Below are positions 43,065-52,168 of a stretch of DNA of 64,000 nucleotides, one piece after another. The translations under genes and the position numbers were made by a program. The DNA lies in the NCBI GenBank assembly GCA_024276495.1, contig JAJRXC010000002.1:43537-107536 (forward strand), read 5' to 3'. The DNA comes from Actinomycetes bacterium. GTDB taxonomy: Bacteria; Actinomycetota; Acidimicrobiia; Acidimicrobiales; Aldehydirespiratoraceae. The number at the start of each line of letters is the position of its first letter. Position 1 is the first letter of the stretch. The notes beneath the pieces are model-generated. The model was not told where the DNA came from, did no database searches, and saw nothing but the letters and a program-made list of their open reading frames with translations.

Positions 43065-44354
43065 ATGACCACCAACGCGGAGCTCCACGAGCGCTACCAG
43101 GCCGTGCTGCCGTCGTTCGTGGCACCCCTCTACGCCGAACCGATCTCGATCGACCGCGGCGAAGGCGGCTACGTCTGGGATCTGGAAGGCAACCGCTACC
43201 TCGACTTCTTCGGGGGCGTGCTCACCACGATGGTCGGCCACGCCAACCCCGCGGTCGTCGCCGCGGTGCAGGCCCAGGCCGCGAAGGTGATGCACACGTC
43301 CACCCTCTATCTCAGCGAGCCGATGATCGAGCTCGCCGAGGAGATCGCCGCGGTCTCCGGCATCCCCAACGCCCGGGTCTTCTTCACGACCTCGGGGAGC
43401 GAGGCCAACGACACCGCCATCCTGCTCGCCACCAGCTTTCGCAAGTCCAACCAGGTCCTGGCGATGCGCAACAGCTACCACGGGCGGTCGTTCACCGCCC
43501 AGGCCATCACCTCGCACTCGTCGTGGTCGTCGACCAGCCTCTCGGGGCTCTCCGTCAACTTCGTACAGGGCGGCTACCGGCTGCGCAGCCCGTTTCGCGA
43601 TCTCGACGACGACGACTTCACCATGGCGTGCGTCGACGACCTCCAACAGGTGATCGACATGATGACGGCGGGCGACGTCGCCTGCCTGATCGCCGAACCG
43701 ATCCAGGGCGTCGGGGGGTTCGCCACCCCACCCGACGGGTTCTTCGGTTCGCTCCACAAGGTGCTCGCCAACCACGGCATCCTCTTCGTGGCCGACGAGG
43801 TCCAAACCGGCTGGGGCCGCACCGGTGAGCACTTCTGGGGCTACGAGGCCCACGGCATCGTGCCCGACATGTTGACCTTCGCCAAGGGCGTCGGCAACGG
43901 CATCACCTTGGCCGGCATCGTGGCCCGCGCCGAGATCATGGACACGATCACCGCCCCCTCGTTCAGCACCTTCGGCGGCAATCCGCTGTCGACGGCGGCC
44001 GGGCTCGCCACCTTGCGCTACGTGCGCGACAACGATCTGCAGGCCAACGCCGCGAAGATGGGACAACGGCTGCGTGCGGCGCTCGAACCGGTCGTCGAAC
44101 GAACGCCGTGGATCGCGGAGATTCGGGGCAAAGGACTGATGCAGGCCATCGAGACGGTCCAACCCGGTTCGATCGAGCCCGACGCGGGCCGCGCCGGCGA
44201 TGTGCTCGAGGCCTGCAAACGTCGGGGCCTGCTCGTGGGCAAGGGTGGGCTGTACAACAACGTCATCCGCATCACACCGATGCTCGACGTGAGCGAAGAT
44301 GAGATCGACGAGGGCATCGCCGCCATCGTCGCCGCCATCGAGGAGACATCATGA
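43065..44354 (+). CDS. Class III omega-aminotransferase
   Basis: A 429-residue PLP-dependent class III aminotransferase. FFTTSGSEANDTA (106-118) binds the cofactor phosphate, Asp244 is in FVADEVQTGWGR, and Lys274 in TFAKGVGNG forms the Schiff base. In this operon it most likely removes the amino group from beta-alanine or 3-aminoisobutyrate, giving malonate or methylmalonate semialdehyde. ATG at 43065; the stop overlaps the dihydropyrimidinase start (ATGA). Confidence 0.88.
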   Translation: MTTNAELHERYQAVLPSFVAPLYAEPISIDRGEGGYVWDLEGNRYLDFFGGVLTTMVGHANPAVVAAVQAQAAKVMHTSTLYLSEPMIELAEEIAAVSGIPNARVFFTTSGSEANDTAILLATSFRKSNQVLAMRNSYHGRSFTAQAITSHSSWSSTSLSGLSVNFVQGGYRLRSPFRDLDDDDFTMACVDDLQQVIDMMTAGDVACLIAEPIQGVGGFATPPDGFFGSLHKVLANHGILFVADEVQTGWGRTGEHFWGYEAHGIVPDMLTFAKGVGNGITLAGIVARAEIMDTITAPSFSTFGGNPLSTAAGLATLRYVRDNDLQANAAKMGQRLRAALEPVVERTPWIAEIRGKGLMQAIETVQPGSIEPDAGRAGDVLEACKRRGLLVGKGGLYNNVIRITPMLDVSEDEIDEGIAAIVAAIEETS

Positions 44355-45757
44355 AGAAGCTGATCAAGAACGGCACCGTCATCAGCGCGACCGGAGCCGA
44401 TCCGGCCGACGTGTTGATCGACGGCGAAACGATCGTCGCGGTCCTCCAGCCCGGTTCCGACGTGGCCGCGGCCGCCGAGGCCGGCGCCGAGGTCATCGAC
44501 GCGACCGGGCTCTACGTCATCCCCGGCGGCGTCGACGGCCACACCCACATGGAGCTCCCGTTCGGCGGCACGGTCGCGTCCGACGACTTCGAGAACGGGA
44601 CCCGGGCCGCGGCGTGGGGCGGCACCACCACGATCATCGACTTCGCCGTGCAGAGCTTCGGTCAGGCCGTGCGCGACTGTCTCGACGAGTGGCAGGCCAA
44701 AGCCGCCGGCAAGTGTGCGATCGACTACGGCTTCCACCAGATCATCGGCGACGTCACCGAGCAATCCCTGAAGGACATGGATGCCCTGGTCGACGAGGGC
44801 ATCACCAGCTTCAAGCTGTTCATGGCCTACCCCGGTGTGTTCCTCTCCGACGACGGCCAGATCCTCCGGGCCATGCAGCAGGCCGCCGGCAACGGCTCGC
44901 TGATCATGATGCACGCCGAGAACGGACTCGCCATCGACGTGCTGGCCGAGCAGGCCGTCGAGCGCGGCGAGATCGATCCGGTCAACCACGGCTACGTGCG
45001 CCGAGCCGAGTTCGAGAGCGAGGCCACCCACCGCGCCATCCAGCTCGCCAAGGTCGGCGCCGCGCCGCTCTACATCGTGCACCTCTCGGCCTCCGAGGCA
45101 CTCGAGCAGGTGGCGATCGCCCGCGACAAGGGTGCCAACGTCTTCGCCGAGACCTGCCCGCAGTATCTGTACCTCAACCTCGAGGACCATCTCGACCAGG
45201 GGTTCGACGGCGCCGCCTACGTCTGCTCCACCCCATTGCGGACCAAGCACGAGCATCACCAGGAGGACCTGTGGAAGGGCCTTCGCACCAACGACTTGAG
45301 CGTGGTCGCGACCGACCACTGCCCGTTTTGCATGAAGGACCAAAAGGAGCTCGGCCGCGACGACTTCCGGGCGATCCCCAACGGCATCGGCGGCGTCGAA
45401 CACCGCATGGACCTCATCTACCAGGGTGTCGTCCAAGGCGAGCTCACCTTGCCCCGCTGGGTCGAGTTGTGTGCGACGACCCCCGCCCGCATGTTCGGGC
45501 TCTACCCGAAGAAGGGCACGATCCAGCCCGGAGCCGACGCCGACATCGTGCTCTACGACCCCAACCACACCTGGAAGATCAGCCAGGCCACCCACCACAT
45601 GAACATGGACCACTCGGCCTACGAAGGCGTCGAGATCAACGGCCACGTCCACACGGTCATGTCGCGGGGTCGCGTCATCATCGAAAACGACACCTACACC
45701 GGCAGCACGGGCCACGGGAAGTACCTGCGCCGCGGCCTCTCCGACTATCTCATCTAG
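44351..45757 (+). CDS. Dihydropyrimidinase (D-hydantoinase)
   Basis: A 468-residue amidohydrolase. Binuclear metal site: His64 and His66 in GVDGHTHME, carboxylated Lys155 in SFKLFMAYPG, His188 in MMHAENG, His244 in VHLSA, and Asp322 in ATDHCPF. It opens the dihydrouracil, dihydrothymine or hydantoin ring to the N-carbamoyl amino acid. Length and motifs are normal for the family. It is encoded between the aminotransferase and the semialdehyde dehydrogenase. Confidence 0.93.
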   Translation: MKKLIKNGTVISATGADPADVLIDGETIVAVLQPGSDVAAAAEAGAEVIDATGLYVIPGGVDGHTHMELPFGGTVASDDFENGTRAAAWGGTTTIIDFAVQSFGQAVRDCLDEWQAKAAGKCAIDYGFHQIIGDVTEQSLKDMDALVDEGITSFKLFMAYPGVFLSDDGQILRAMQQAAGNGSLIMMHAENGLAIDVLAEQAVERGEIDPVNHGYVRRAEFESEATHRAIQLAKVGAAPLYIVHLSASEALEQVAIARDKGANVFAETCPQYLYLNLEDHLDQGFDGAAYVCSTPLRTKHEHHQEDLWKGLRTNDLSVVATDHCPFCMKDQKELGRDDFRAIPNGIGGVEHRMDLIYQGVVQGELTLPRWVELCATTPARMFGLYPKKGTIQPGADADIVLYDPNHTWKISQATHHMNMDHSAYEGVEINGHVHTVMSRGRVIIENDTYTGSTGHGKYLRRGLSDYLI

Positions 45758-45773
45758 CCCCCCGGGACAACCC

Positions 45774-47261
45774 ATGAAGCAGATCCAACATCTCATCGAC
45801 GGCGTGTCGGTTCCGGCGACGTCGGGCCGCACGTCGCCGGTGTTCAACCCGGCGACCGGCGAGCAGACCGCCGAGGTGGCCCTCGCCGCCGTCGACGATG
45901 TCGATCGTGCCGTCGCCAACGCCCACGCCGCGTTCGCCGAGTGGCGCACGACGAGCGTCGCGCGCCGTACGAAGATGATGTTCGAGTTCCGCAACCTCGT
46001 CGTCGCCAACGCCGACGAGATCGCGGCCCGGCTCACCGCCGAACACGGCAAGGTGCTCTCCGACGCCGGCGGTGAGGTCGCCCGGGCCATCGAGAACATC
46101 GAGTTCGCCTGCGGCCTGGCCGAGTTGCTCAAGGGCACCCACAGCGAACACGCCTCGACCGGCGTCGACGTCTACTCGGTGCGTCGGCCTCTCGGTGTCG
46201 TCGCCGGGATCACCCCGTTCAACTTCCCGGCGATGGTGCCGCTGTGGATGATCCCCAACGCGGTGGCGTGCGGGAACACCTTCGTCCTGAAGCCCTCGGA
46301 GAAGGACCCGTCGGCACCCCTGTTCATGGCCGAGCTGTTCCAGGAGGCGGGCTTCCCGTCCGGCGTGCTCAACGTCGTGCAGGGCGACAAGGTCGCGGTC
46401 GATCGTCTGCTCGAGCACCCCGACGTCGAGGCGCTCAGCTTCGTGGGCTCCACGCCCATCGCGAGATACGTCTACGAGACCGGCACCCGTCACGGCAAAC
46501 GGGTCCAGGCGCTCGGCGGGGCCAAGAACCACATGATCGTCCTTCCCGACGCCGACATCTCCCTCGCCGCCGACTCCGCGGTGTCGGCGGCCTACGGCTC
46601 CGCCGGGGAGCGCTGCATGGCCGTGTCGGTCGTCGTCGCGGTCGGAGACGTCGCCGACCCGCTGGTCGACGCGATCAAGGTGCGGATGGAGAAGCTCAGC
46701 ATCGGCGACGGCACCGACGCCGGCTCGGAGATGGGCCCTCTCATCACCGCCGCCCATCGCGACAAGGTCGCCGGCTACATCGGGGCGGGCGAGGCCGAAG
46801 GGGCAACGGTCGTCGTCGACGGTCGCGAGGCGAACTTCGACAACGACGGCTACTTCCTCGGGGTCAGCCTCCTCGACCACGTCACCCCCGACATGTCGGT
46901 CTACACCGACGAGATCTTCGGCCCGGTGCTGTGCGTCGTGCGGGCCGACACCTACCAGCAGGGCGTCGACTTGATCGCGGCCAATCCGTGGGGAAACGGC
47001 GCCGCGATCTTCACCCGCGACGGCGGGGCCGCCCGCCGGTTCCAAGAGGACGCCGACGCCGGCATGGTCGGCATCAACGTGCCGATTCCGGTGCCCGTCG
47101 GCTACCACTCGTTCGGGGGCTGGAAGGATTCCGCCTTCGGCGACACGACCATCTACGGACCCGAAGGCATCCACTTCTACACGAGGCCGAAGGTGCTCAC
47201 CACCCGCTGGCCCGACCCCGCGGGCAGCACCGTCAACCTCGGATTCCCGACCAACCACTGA
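45774..47261 (+). CDS. mmsA: CoA-acylating methylmalonate/malonate semialdehyde dehydrogenase
   Basis: A 495-residue aldehyde dehydrogenase of the MmsA/IolA branch. Catalytic Cys281 is in SAGERCMAVS. The usual general-base Glu of ELGGK is absent (ALGGAKNH), the known hallmark of this CoA-dependent group. GITPFNFPAMVPLW and PVGYHSFGGWKDS are further signatures. It converts the semialdehyde from the upstream transaminase to acetyl-CoA or propionyl-CoA, linking pyrimidine breakdown to central metabolism. ATG at 45774, 16 bases after the dihydropyrimidinase. Confidence 0.93.
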   Translation: MKQIQHLIDGVSVPATSGRTSPVFNPATGEQTAEVALAAVDDVDRAVANAHAAFAEWRTTSVARRTKMMFEFRNLVVANADEIAARLTAEHGKVLSDAGGEVARAIENIEFACGLAELLKGTHSEHASTGVDVYSVRRPLGVVAGITPFNFPAMVPLWMIPNAVACGNTFVLKPSEKDPSAPLFMAELFQEAGFPSGVLNVVQGDKVAVDRLLEHPDVEALSFVGSTPIARYVYETGTRHGKRVQALGGAKNHMIVLPDADISLAADSAVSAAYGSAGERCMAVSVVVAVGDVADPLVDAIKVRMEKLSIGDGTDAGSEMGPLITAAHRDKVAGYIGAGEAEGATVVVDGREANFDNDGYFLGVSLLDHVTPDMSVYTDEIFGPVLCVVRADTYQQGVDLIAANPWGNGAAIFTRDGGAARRFQEDADAGMVGINVPIPVPVGYHSFGGWKDSAFGDTTIYGPEGIHFYTRPKVLTTRWPDPAGSTVNLGFPTNH

Positions 47262-47285
47262 CACTCGAACCCCGAGGAGATCGCC

Positions 47286-48284
47286 ATGGATTTCGGAGTC
47301 GTTCTGCAAACCGACCCTCCCGCGTGGCGAGTCGTCGACCTGGCCCGACGAGCGGAGACCCTCGGGTTCAGCCACGGCTGGACCTTCGACAGCCATGTGC
47401 TGTGGCAGGAGCCCTACGTCATCTACAGCCAGATGCTGTCGGCCACGAACCGCATGATCGTCGGCCCGATGGTGACCAATCCCGGCACCCGCAACTGGAC
47501 CGTCACCGCCTCGCTCTACGCCACCCTCAACGACATGTTCGGCAACCGCACCATCTGCGGCATCGGCCGCGGCGACTCGGCCATGCGGGTCCTCGGCCAC
47601 ACGCCGACCAAGCTGACGACGCTCAGCGAATCGATGAAGGTCATCAAGGGCCTCGCCGAGGGCCGCGAGGTCACCTACAACGGCACCCGACAGCATTTTC
47701 CGTGGGCCGGCGACTCGAAGCTCGACATCCTCATGGCCGGCTACGGCCCCCGGGCCCTCGACCTGTGCGGTCGTGAGGCCGACGGATTCATCCTGCAACT
47801 CGCCGACCTGTCACTGGCCGAGTGGACCATCGGGGCCGTGCGGGCCGCAGCCGCCGACGCCGGCCGAGACCCCGACGACCTCTACATCTGTGTCGCCGCA
47901 CCGGCCTATGTCGGCACCGACCTCGCCCATCAGCGCGACCAGTGCCGCTGGTTCGGCGGCATGGTCGGCAACCACGTCGCCGACCTCGTGGAGCGCTATG
48001 GCGACAGTGGCGTGGTTCCGCAGGAGCTGACCGACTACATCAAGGGCCGCGAGGGCTACGACTACAGCGGCCACGGCAAGGCCGGCCACGACCACACCGA
48101 CTTCGTGCCCGATGACATCATCGACCGCTTCTGCATCCTCGGCGACGAGGCCGCCCACATCGAACGGCTGAAGGCGCTCGAGGCGCTCGGCGTCGACCAG
48201 TTCGCCATCTATCTGATGCACGACCAAAAAGACGAGACCCTCAACGCCTACGGCCAACGGATCATCCCTGCCATGGCCGGGTAG
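47286..48284 (+). CDS. LLM-family F420/flavin-dependent oxidoreductase
   Basis: A 332-residue TIM-barrel luciferase-like protein (MDFGVVLQTDPPAWRVVDLARRAE at the N terminus is not followed by any signal; GWTFDSHVLWQEPY, GPMVTNPGTRNW, ICGIGRGDSAMR and MAGYGPRALDLC are the family blocks). GAGGAG precedes the ATG. It lies between mmsA and an ABC importer in the pyrimidine operon. No dihydropyrimidine dehydrogenase is present nearby, so this enzyme could catalyse the initial reduction or another ring redox step; this is inference. Confidence 0.85.
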   Translation: MDFGVVLQTDPPAWRVVDLARRAETLGFSHGWTFDSHVLWQEPYVIYSQMLSATNRMIVGPMVTNPGTRNWTVTASLYATLNDMFGNRTICGIGRGDSAMRVLGHTPTKLTTLSESMKVIKGLAEGREVTYNGTRQHFPWAGDSKLDILMAGYGPRALDLCGREADGFILQLADLSLAEWTIGAVRAAAADAGRDPDDLYICVAAPAYVGTDLAHQRDQCRWFGGMVGNHVADLVERYGDSGVVPQELTDYIKGREGYDYSGHGKAGHDHTDFVPDDIIDRFCILGDEAAHIERLKALEALGVDQFAIYLMHDQKDETLNAYGQRIIPAMAG

Positions 48285-48320
48285 CGACGGGGCGACATCA
48301 TCACCACCGACACGGAGCTC

Positions 48321-49271
48321 GTGGACGATCCGCTCGTCCGAGAACAGCTGGTGCGCCAGCAGGCCGCCACTCTCGATCGGCGCGCCGCCGCGGGCCGAGG
48401 CCTCCGCCAGGTCGCGGTCTTCAGCGTCTTCGTCGTCGTGCTCGGGTTCCTCTACTCGGGCTACAAGATCTTCGGCCAGGCGATCGACGACGCCCAGACG
48501 GATTGGCCCGCTCTCGGCTCGGTGCTCCCCCGCACCGACGACCTCAACATGCCGCCGATCCTCGACATCCTCGGGGAGTTCACCGTCACCCCCGGGGGGA
48601 CCGACCAGATCCTCGGCCGCCAACTCTTCGACGAGGCGATGTTCACCCTGCGCGAGGCGACGGTCGGCTTCCTCGCCGGCATCGTCGTCGGTCTCGCCAT
48701 CGCGATCGCGCTCGCCCGGTCCCGCCGCCTCGAACGGGGCCTGTTCCCCTACGTGATCGCCAGCCAGACGATCCCGCTGATCGCGATCGCCCCGCTCGTG
48801 ATCGTCTGGGGTCGCAAGAACCTCGACTTCGTTCCCTGGGAGTGGCAGGACTGGATGTCGGTGTCGATCATCGCGACGTTCCTCACCTTCTTCCCGGTCG
48901 CGGTCAACGGCCTCCGCGGGCTCCAGTCGCCCAAGCCCGAGAACCTCGAGCTCATGGAGTCCTACGCAGCGGGATGGGGCCAGACGCTGCGACGGTTGCG
49001 GTTCCCAGCCGCGATCCCCTACCTCTTCACCGCGGCGAAGATCGCCGCGACCGCGAGCGTCGTCGGCGCCATCGTCGGCGAGATCTCCGCCGGTGTCGGT
49101 GGTGGCCTGGGCCGTCGGGTGTTCCTCGAAGCCCAGCGCTACACGACGGGCCCCGAACGGCTCTACGCCGCGGTGATCGCCTCGGCCGTGCTCGGCATCT
49201 TCGTGTTCCTCGTGATCACCGCGGCCGAGAAGTTCACCCTCGGACGACAGGGCAGGGAGGCGCTCTCATGA
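48321..49271 (+). CDS. ABC transporter permease (SsuC/TauC type)
   Basis: A 316-residue inner-membrane permease with a cytoplasmic N-terminal extension of about 28 residues, then about six hydrophobic segments. The EAA loop that docks the ATPase is ELMESYAAGWGQTLRRLRFP. The first periplasmic loop is long and rich in Asp and Pro. GTG at 48321 with GGAG upstream. It is the first of four importer genes following the LLM gene. Confidence 0.88.
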   Translation: MDDPLVREQLVRQQAATLDRRAAAGRGLRQVAVFSVFVVVLGFLYSGYKIFGQAIDDAQTDWPALGSVLPRTDDLNMPPILDILGEFTVTPGGTDQILGRQLFDEAMFTLREATVGFLAGIVVGLAIAIALARSRRLERGLFPYVIASQTIPLIAIAPLVIVWGRKNLDFVPWEWQDWMSVSIIATFLTFFPVAVNGLRGLQSPKPENLELMESYAAGWGQTLRRLRFPAAIPYLFTAAKIAATASVVGAIVGEISAGVGGGLGRRVFLEAQRYTTGPERLYAAVIASAVLGIFVFLVITAAEKFTLGRQGREALS

Positions 49272-50044
49272 CAACCCACGCGGTCCGCATCGAATCCGTG
49301 TCGAAGATCTTCAACCCGGGTCGACCGAACGAGGTGCAGGCCCTCGTCGACATCGATCTCGACATCAGCCCCGGAGAGTTCGTCACCTTGATCGGGCCCT
49401 CGGGCTGCGGAAAGAGCACCCTGTTGCGTCTCATCGCCTCACTGATCGACCCGACCGGGGGGACGATCCACGTCAACGGCAAGTCGGCGGAACAGGCCCG
49501 GCTCGATCAGGACTACGGCATGGCCTTCCAACGCGCGGGGCTGTTCGACTGGCGCACGGTGGCCAGGAACATCGAGCTCCCGCTGGAGCTCATGGGTTGG
49601 AAGAAGTCGGAACGCGAACGGCGCTCGAAGGAGATGCTGGAGCTGGTCAAGCTCGGCGAGTTCGGCGACCACCACCCGGCCGAGCTCTCCGGCGGCATGC
49701 AGCAGCGGATCGCGATCGCCCGATCGCTGTCGTTCAGCCCGTCGTTGCTGTTGATGGACGAGCCGTTCGGTGCGCTCGACGAGATGACCCGCGAGCACAT
49801 GCAGGACGAGGTGCTCCGTCTCTGGTCCGAGACGGGCACCACGGTCGTGTTCGTGACCCATTCGATTCCCGAGGCCGTCTATCTGTCGACGCGGGTCGTG
49901 GTGATGTCGCCCCGACCGGGCCGCATCGCCACCACCATCGACGTGGACCTCGGGGGCCGCAACGACGACACCCGGGCCGAGACACCGTTCTTCGAGAAGG
50001 TCACCGAGGTGCGGGCCGCGCTGCGGGCGGTGGAGGCCGCGTGA
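49268..50044 (+). CDS. ABC transporter ATP-binding protein (SsuB/TauB type)
   Basis: A 258-residue ATPase. Walker A is GPSGCGKST, Q-loop MAFQRAGLFDW, signature LSGGMQQR, Walker B LLLMDEPFGALDE, and H-loop VTHSIPEA. This set is typical of nitrate/sulfonate/taurine-type importers. ATG at 49268 overlaps the permease stop, and its own stop overlaps the second permease, so the three are translationally coupled. Confidence 0.95.
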   Translation: MTTHAVRIESVSKIFNPGRPNEVQALVDIDLDISPGEFVTLIGPSGCGKSTLLRLIASLIDPTGGTIHVNGKSAEQARLDQDYGMAFQRAGLFDWRTVARNIELPLELMGWKKSERERRSKEMLELVKLGEFGDHHPAELSGGMQQRIAIARSLSFSPSLLLMDEPFGALDEMTREHMQDEVLRLWSETGTTVVFVTHSIPEAVYLSTRVVVMSPRPGRIATTIDVDLGGRNDDTRAETPFFEKVTEVRAALRAVEAA

Positions 50045-50835
50045 ACGTCCCGGACCGCCTGCGTCCTTACGTCGCGCCGCTCGTCGCCGGGGTGATCATT
50101 CTCGCCGGCTGGGAGGGAACGCTCGCCGTCACCGACCCCGACGGGTTCGTTCTGCCGCCACCGAGCGACATCCTCGGCGCGCTCGTCGAGAACCGCACCC
50201 AGATCTGGTCGGCGTCGCGCAACACCGGTTTCGTCATCGTCTCGGGGATGATCGTCGGCGTGCTCTTCGGGATCGTCGCCGCCTTGTTGGTGAGTCGTTT
50301 TCGGACCGCGAACGAGGTGATCACGCCGTTGGCCGTCGCCGTCAACGCGATCCCCATCATCGCGATGGCGCCGATCTTCAACGCCTGGTTCGGCCTGCTC
50401 AGCCCCCGCTCCAACCAGGCGATCGTCGTGATCCTCGTGTTCTTCCCGATCTTCATCAACACGGCGAAGGGGCTCACCCTCGTCGAGCCGGCCCAGATCG
50501 AGCTCATGGAGTCGTACGCGGCGAGCAAGTGGCGCATCATGCGAGAAGTTCGCATCCCCAACTCGTTGCCGTTCTTCTTCACGGCCATGAAGCTCTCGTC
50601 GTCGCTGGCGGTGATCGCCGCGATCGTCGCCGAGTACTTCGGCGGACGCCAGGACGCCCTCGGTCCGTTGATCACCAGCTCGGCCGGACTGACTCGCTAC
50701 GACGATGCCTGGGCGGCCGTGTTGGCGGGCACACTGATCGGCACCGTGCTCTACTTCGTGTCGGTGCTCCTCGAGCGGTTCGCCATGCCGTGGCACTCGT
50801 CGATGCGCAACGACCCGTTCGCGGCGACACGCTAG
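50041..50835 (+). CDS. ABC transporter permease, second subunit (SsuC/TauC type)
   Basis: A 264-residue permease with about six membrane segments. The EAA loop is ELMESYAASKWRIMREVRIP, closely matching that of the first permease, so the transporter is probably a heterodimer. GTG at 50041 overlaps the ATPase stop (GTGA). It precedes the substrate-binding lipoprotein by 25 bases. Confidence 0.88.
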   Translation: MNVPDRLRPYVAPLVAGVIILAGWEGTLAVTDPDGFVLPPPSDILGALVENRTQIWSASRNTGFVIVSGMIVGVLFGIVAALLVSRFRTANEVITPLAVAVNAIPIIAMAPIFNAWFGLLSPRSNQAIVVILVFFPIFINTAKGLTLVEPAQIELMESYAASKWRIMREVRIPNSLPFFFTAMKLSSSLAVIAAIVAEYFGGRQDALGPLITSSAGLTRYDDAWAAVLAGTLIGTVLYFVSVLLERFAMPWHSSMRNDPFAATR

Positions 50836-50860
50836 ACAATTCTCAACCAATGGAGGGAAC

Positions 50861-52096
50861 ATGAAACGGAACTCAACTCGACTCTGGCGGCTGTTGGCCG
50901 TCTTGTTGGCACTCACGCTCGTGGCCGCAGCCTGCGGCAACGACGACGACGGCGCAGCCGGTGGCGGCGACGACGACCAGGCCGACACGGGCGGCGACGG
51001 TGACGGCGCCGACGGTGACGGTGACGGCGCCGACGGCGACATGGACGACGGTGACATGGACGACGGTGACATGGCCGAGCTCACGCCGGTCACCTTGCAG
51101 CTCCAGTGGGTGCCACAGTCCCAGTTCGCCGGCTACTTCGCGGCCCGCGACCTCGGGTTCTACGAGGACGTCGGACTCGACGTGACCATCGTCGACGGTG
51201 GGGTCGACATCGTGCCCGCGACCGTGCTCGATTCGGGAGGCGCCGATTTCGCGATCTCCTGGGTTCCCCGTGGCCTCGTGCCTCGTGAGGAAGGCCTCAA
51301 CATCACGAACATCGCCCAGGTCTTCCAGCGGAGCGGAACCCTGCAGGTCTCCTTCGCCGACGCCGGGATCAACTCCGTGGAGGACCTCGCCGGCAAGAAC
51401 GTCGGCAACTGGGGCTTCGGCAACGAGTTCGAGCTCTTCGCCGGGCTGGCCAGCGTGGGGCTCGATCCGCAAAGCGATGTCACCCTGGTCCAGCAGGACT
51501 TCAACATGACCGCGCTGATCAACGGTGACATCGACGCCGCCCAGGCGATGATCTACAACGAGTACGCCCAGGTTCTCGAGACCGAGAACCCCGAGACGGG
51601 AGAGCTCTTCCAGCCCGAGGATCTCACGATCATCGATTGGAACGACGTCGGCACCGCGATGCTCCAGGACGCCATCTGGGCCGACGCCGACCGTCTCGAT
51701 GACGACCCGGCCTATCGCGAGACCGCGGTCAAGTTCGTCGAGGCGTCGCTGCGGGGCTGGGCGTACTGCCGGGACAACTTCCAGGAGTGTGTCGACGTCG
51801 TCGTCGATGCCGGTCCTCCCTTCGGCGGTCCCGGCCACCAGGCCTGGATGATGAACGAGATCAACGCCTTGATCTGGCCGTCACCGGGCGGTGTGGGCAT
51901 GATGGATCAGGCGCTTTGGGATCAGACCGTCGAGGTCGCCACCTCGCAGGGCATCCTGGCCGCCGCTCCCGACGAGGGTGCGTTCCGAACCGACATCGCC
52001 GCCGAGGCGATCGCCAATCTCGAGGCGGCGGGAATCGATGTCACCGGCACCGACTTCACCCGTCTCGACGTCGAGGTGACGCCCGGCGGCGAGTAG
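50861..52096 (+). CDS. NMT1/THI5-like substrate-binding lipoprotein
   Basis: A 411-residue extracytoplasmic binding protein. The signal peptide (LLAVLLALTLVAAAC) ends in a lipobox with Cys25, then an acidic Asp/Gly-rich linker (about 26-72) leads to the binding domain: VTLQLQWVPQSQFAGYFAA, DLGFYEDVGLDVTIVDGG and the GKNVGNWGFGNEF segment typical of NMT1/THI5-like proteins that bind pyrimidine-like or sulfonate ligands. In this operon a pyrimidine or hydantoin ligand is likely (inference). A strong GGAGGGAAC lies before the ATG, fitting the need for more of this subunit. Confidence 0.9.
   Translation: MKRNSTRLWRLLAVLLALTLVAAACGNDDDGAAGGGDDDQADTGGDGDGADGDGDGADGDMDDGDMDDGDMAELTPVTLQLQWVPQSQFAGYFAARDLGFYEDVGLDVTIVDGGVDIVPATVLDSGGADFAISWVPRGLVPREEGLNITNIAQVFQRSGTLQVSFADAGINSVEDLAGKNVGNWGFGNEFELFAGLASVGLDPQSDVTLVQQDFNMTALINGDIDAAQAMIYNEYAQVLETENPETGELFQPEDLTIIDWNDVGTAMLQDAIWADADRLDDDPAYRETAVKFVEASLRGWAYCRDNFQECVDVVVDAGPPFGGPGHQAWMMNEINALIWPSPGGVGMMDQALWDQTVEVATSQGILAAAPDEGAFRTDIAAEAIANLEAAGIDVTGTDFTRLDVEVTPGGE
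50996..51074 (+). repeat. Tandem short repeats encoding an acidic linker
   Basis: Within the lipoprotein gene. GACGGTGACGGCGCC occurs at 50996-51010 and again within 51011-51031; GACATGGACGACGGT occurs at 51038-51052 and 51053-51067 with a partial third copy. The in-frame 15-bp units encode Asp/Gly/Met repeats, so slippage would change linker length without a frameshift. Confidence 0.8.
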
Positions 52097-52119
52097 CCGA
52101 CCCTGCCCGCCTGTTCCAC

Positions 52120-52157
52120 GGTCCCGTCACCGACGCTGCTGCGTGGGTGACGGGGCC
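52120..52157. terminator. Hairpin between convergent genes, candidate bidirectional terminator
   Basis: GGTCCCGTCACC (52120-52131) pairs with GGTGACGGGGCC (52146-52157); eleven of twelve pairs are Watson-Crick and the twelfth is a U-G wobble, around a 14-base loop. It lies between the end of the importer operon (52096) and the convergent xylB gene (ends at 52169). There is no U-tract on either side, so it may slow or block polymerase without being a classical intrinsic terminator. Confidence 0.55.
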
Positions 52158-52168
52158 GGGCGCGGGCG

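Noticed and set aside
42471..47798. Three long minus-strand open frames under the pyrimidine operon
   Set aside because: They lie opposite genes with complete catalytic motifs and show only low-complexity Val/Asp/Gly-rich translations.
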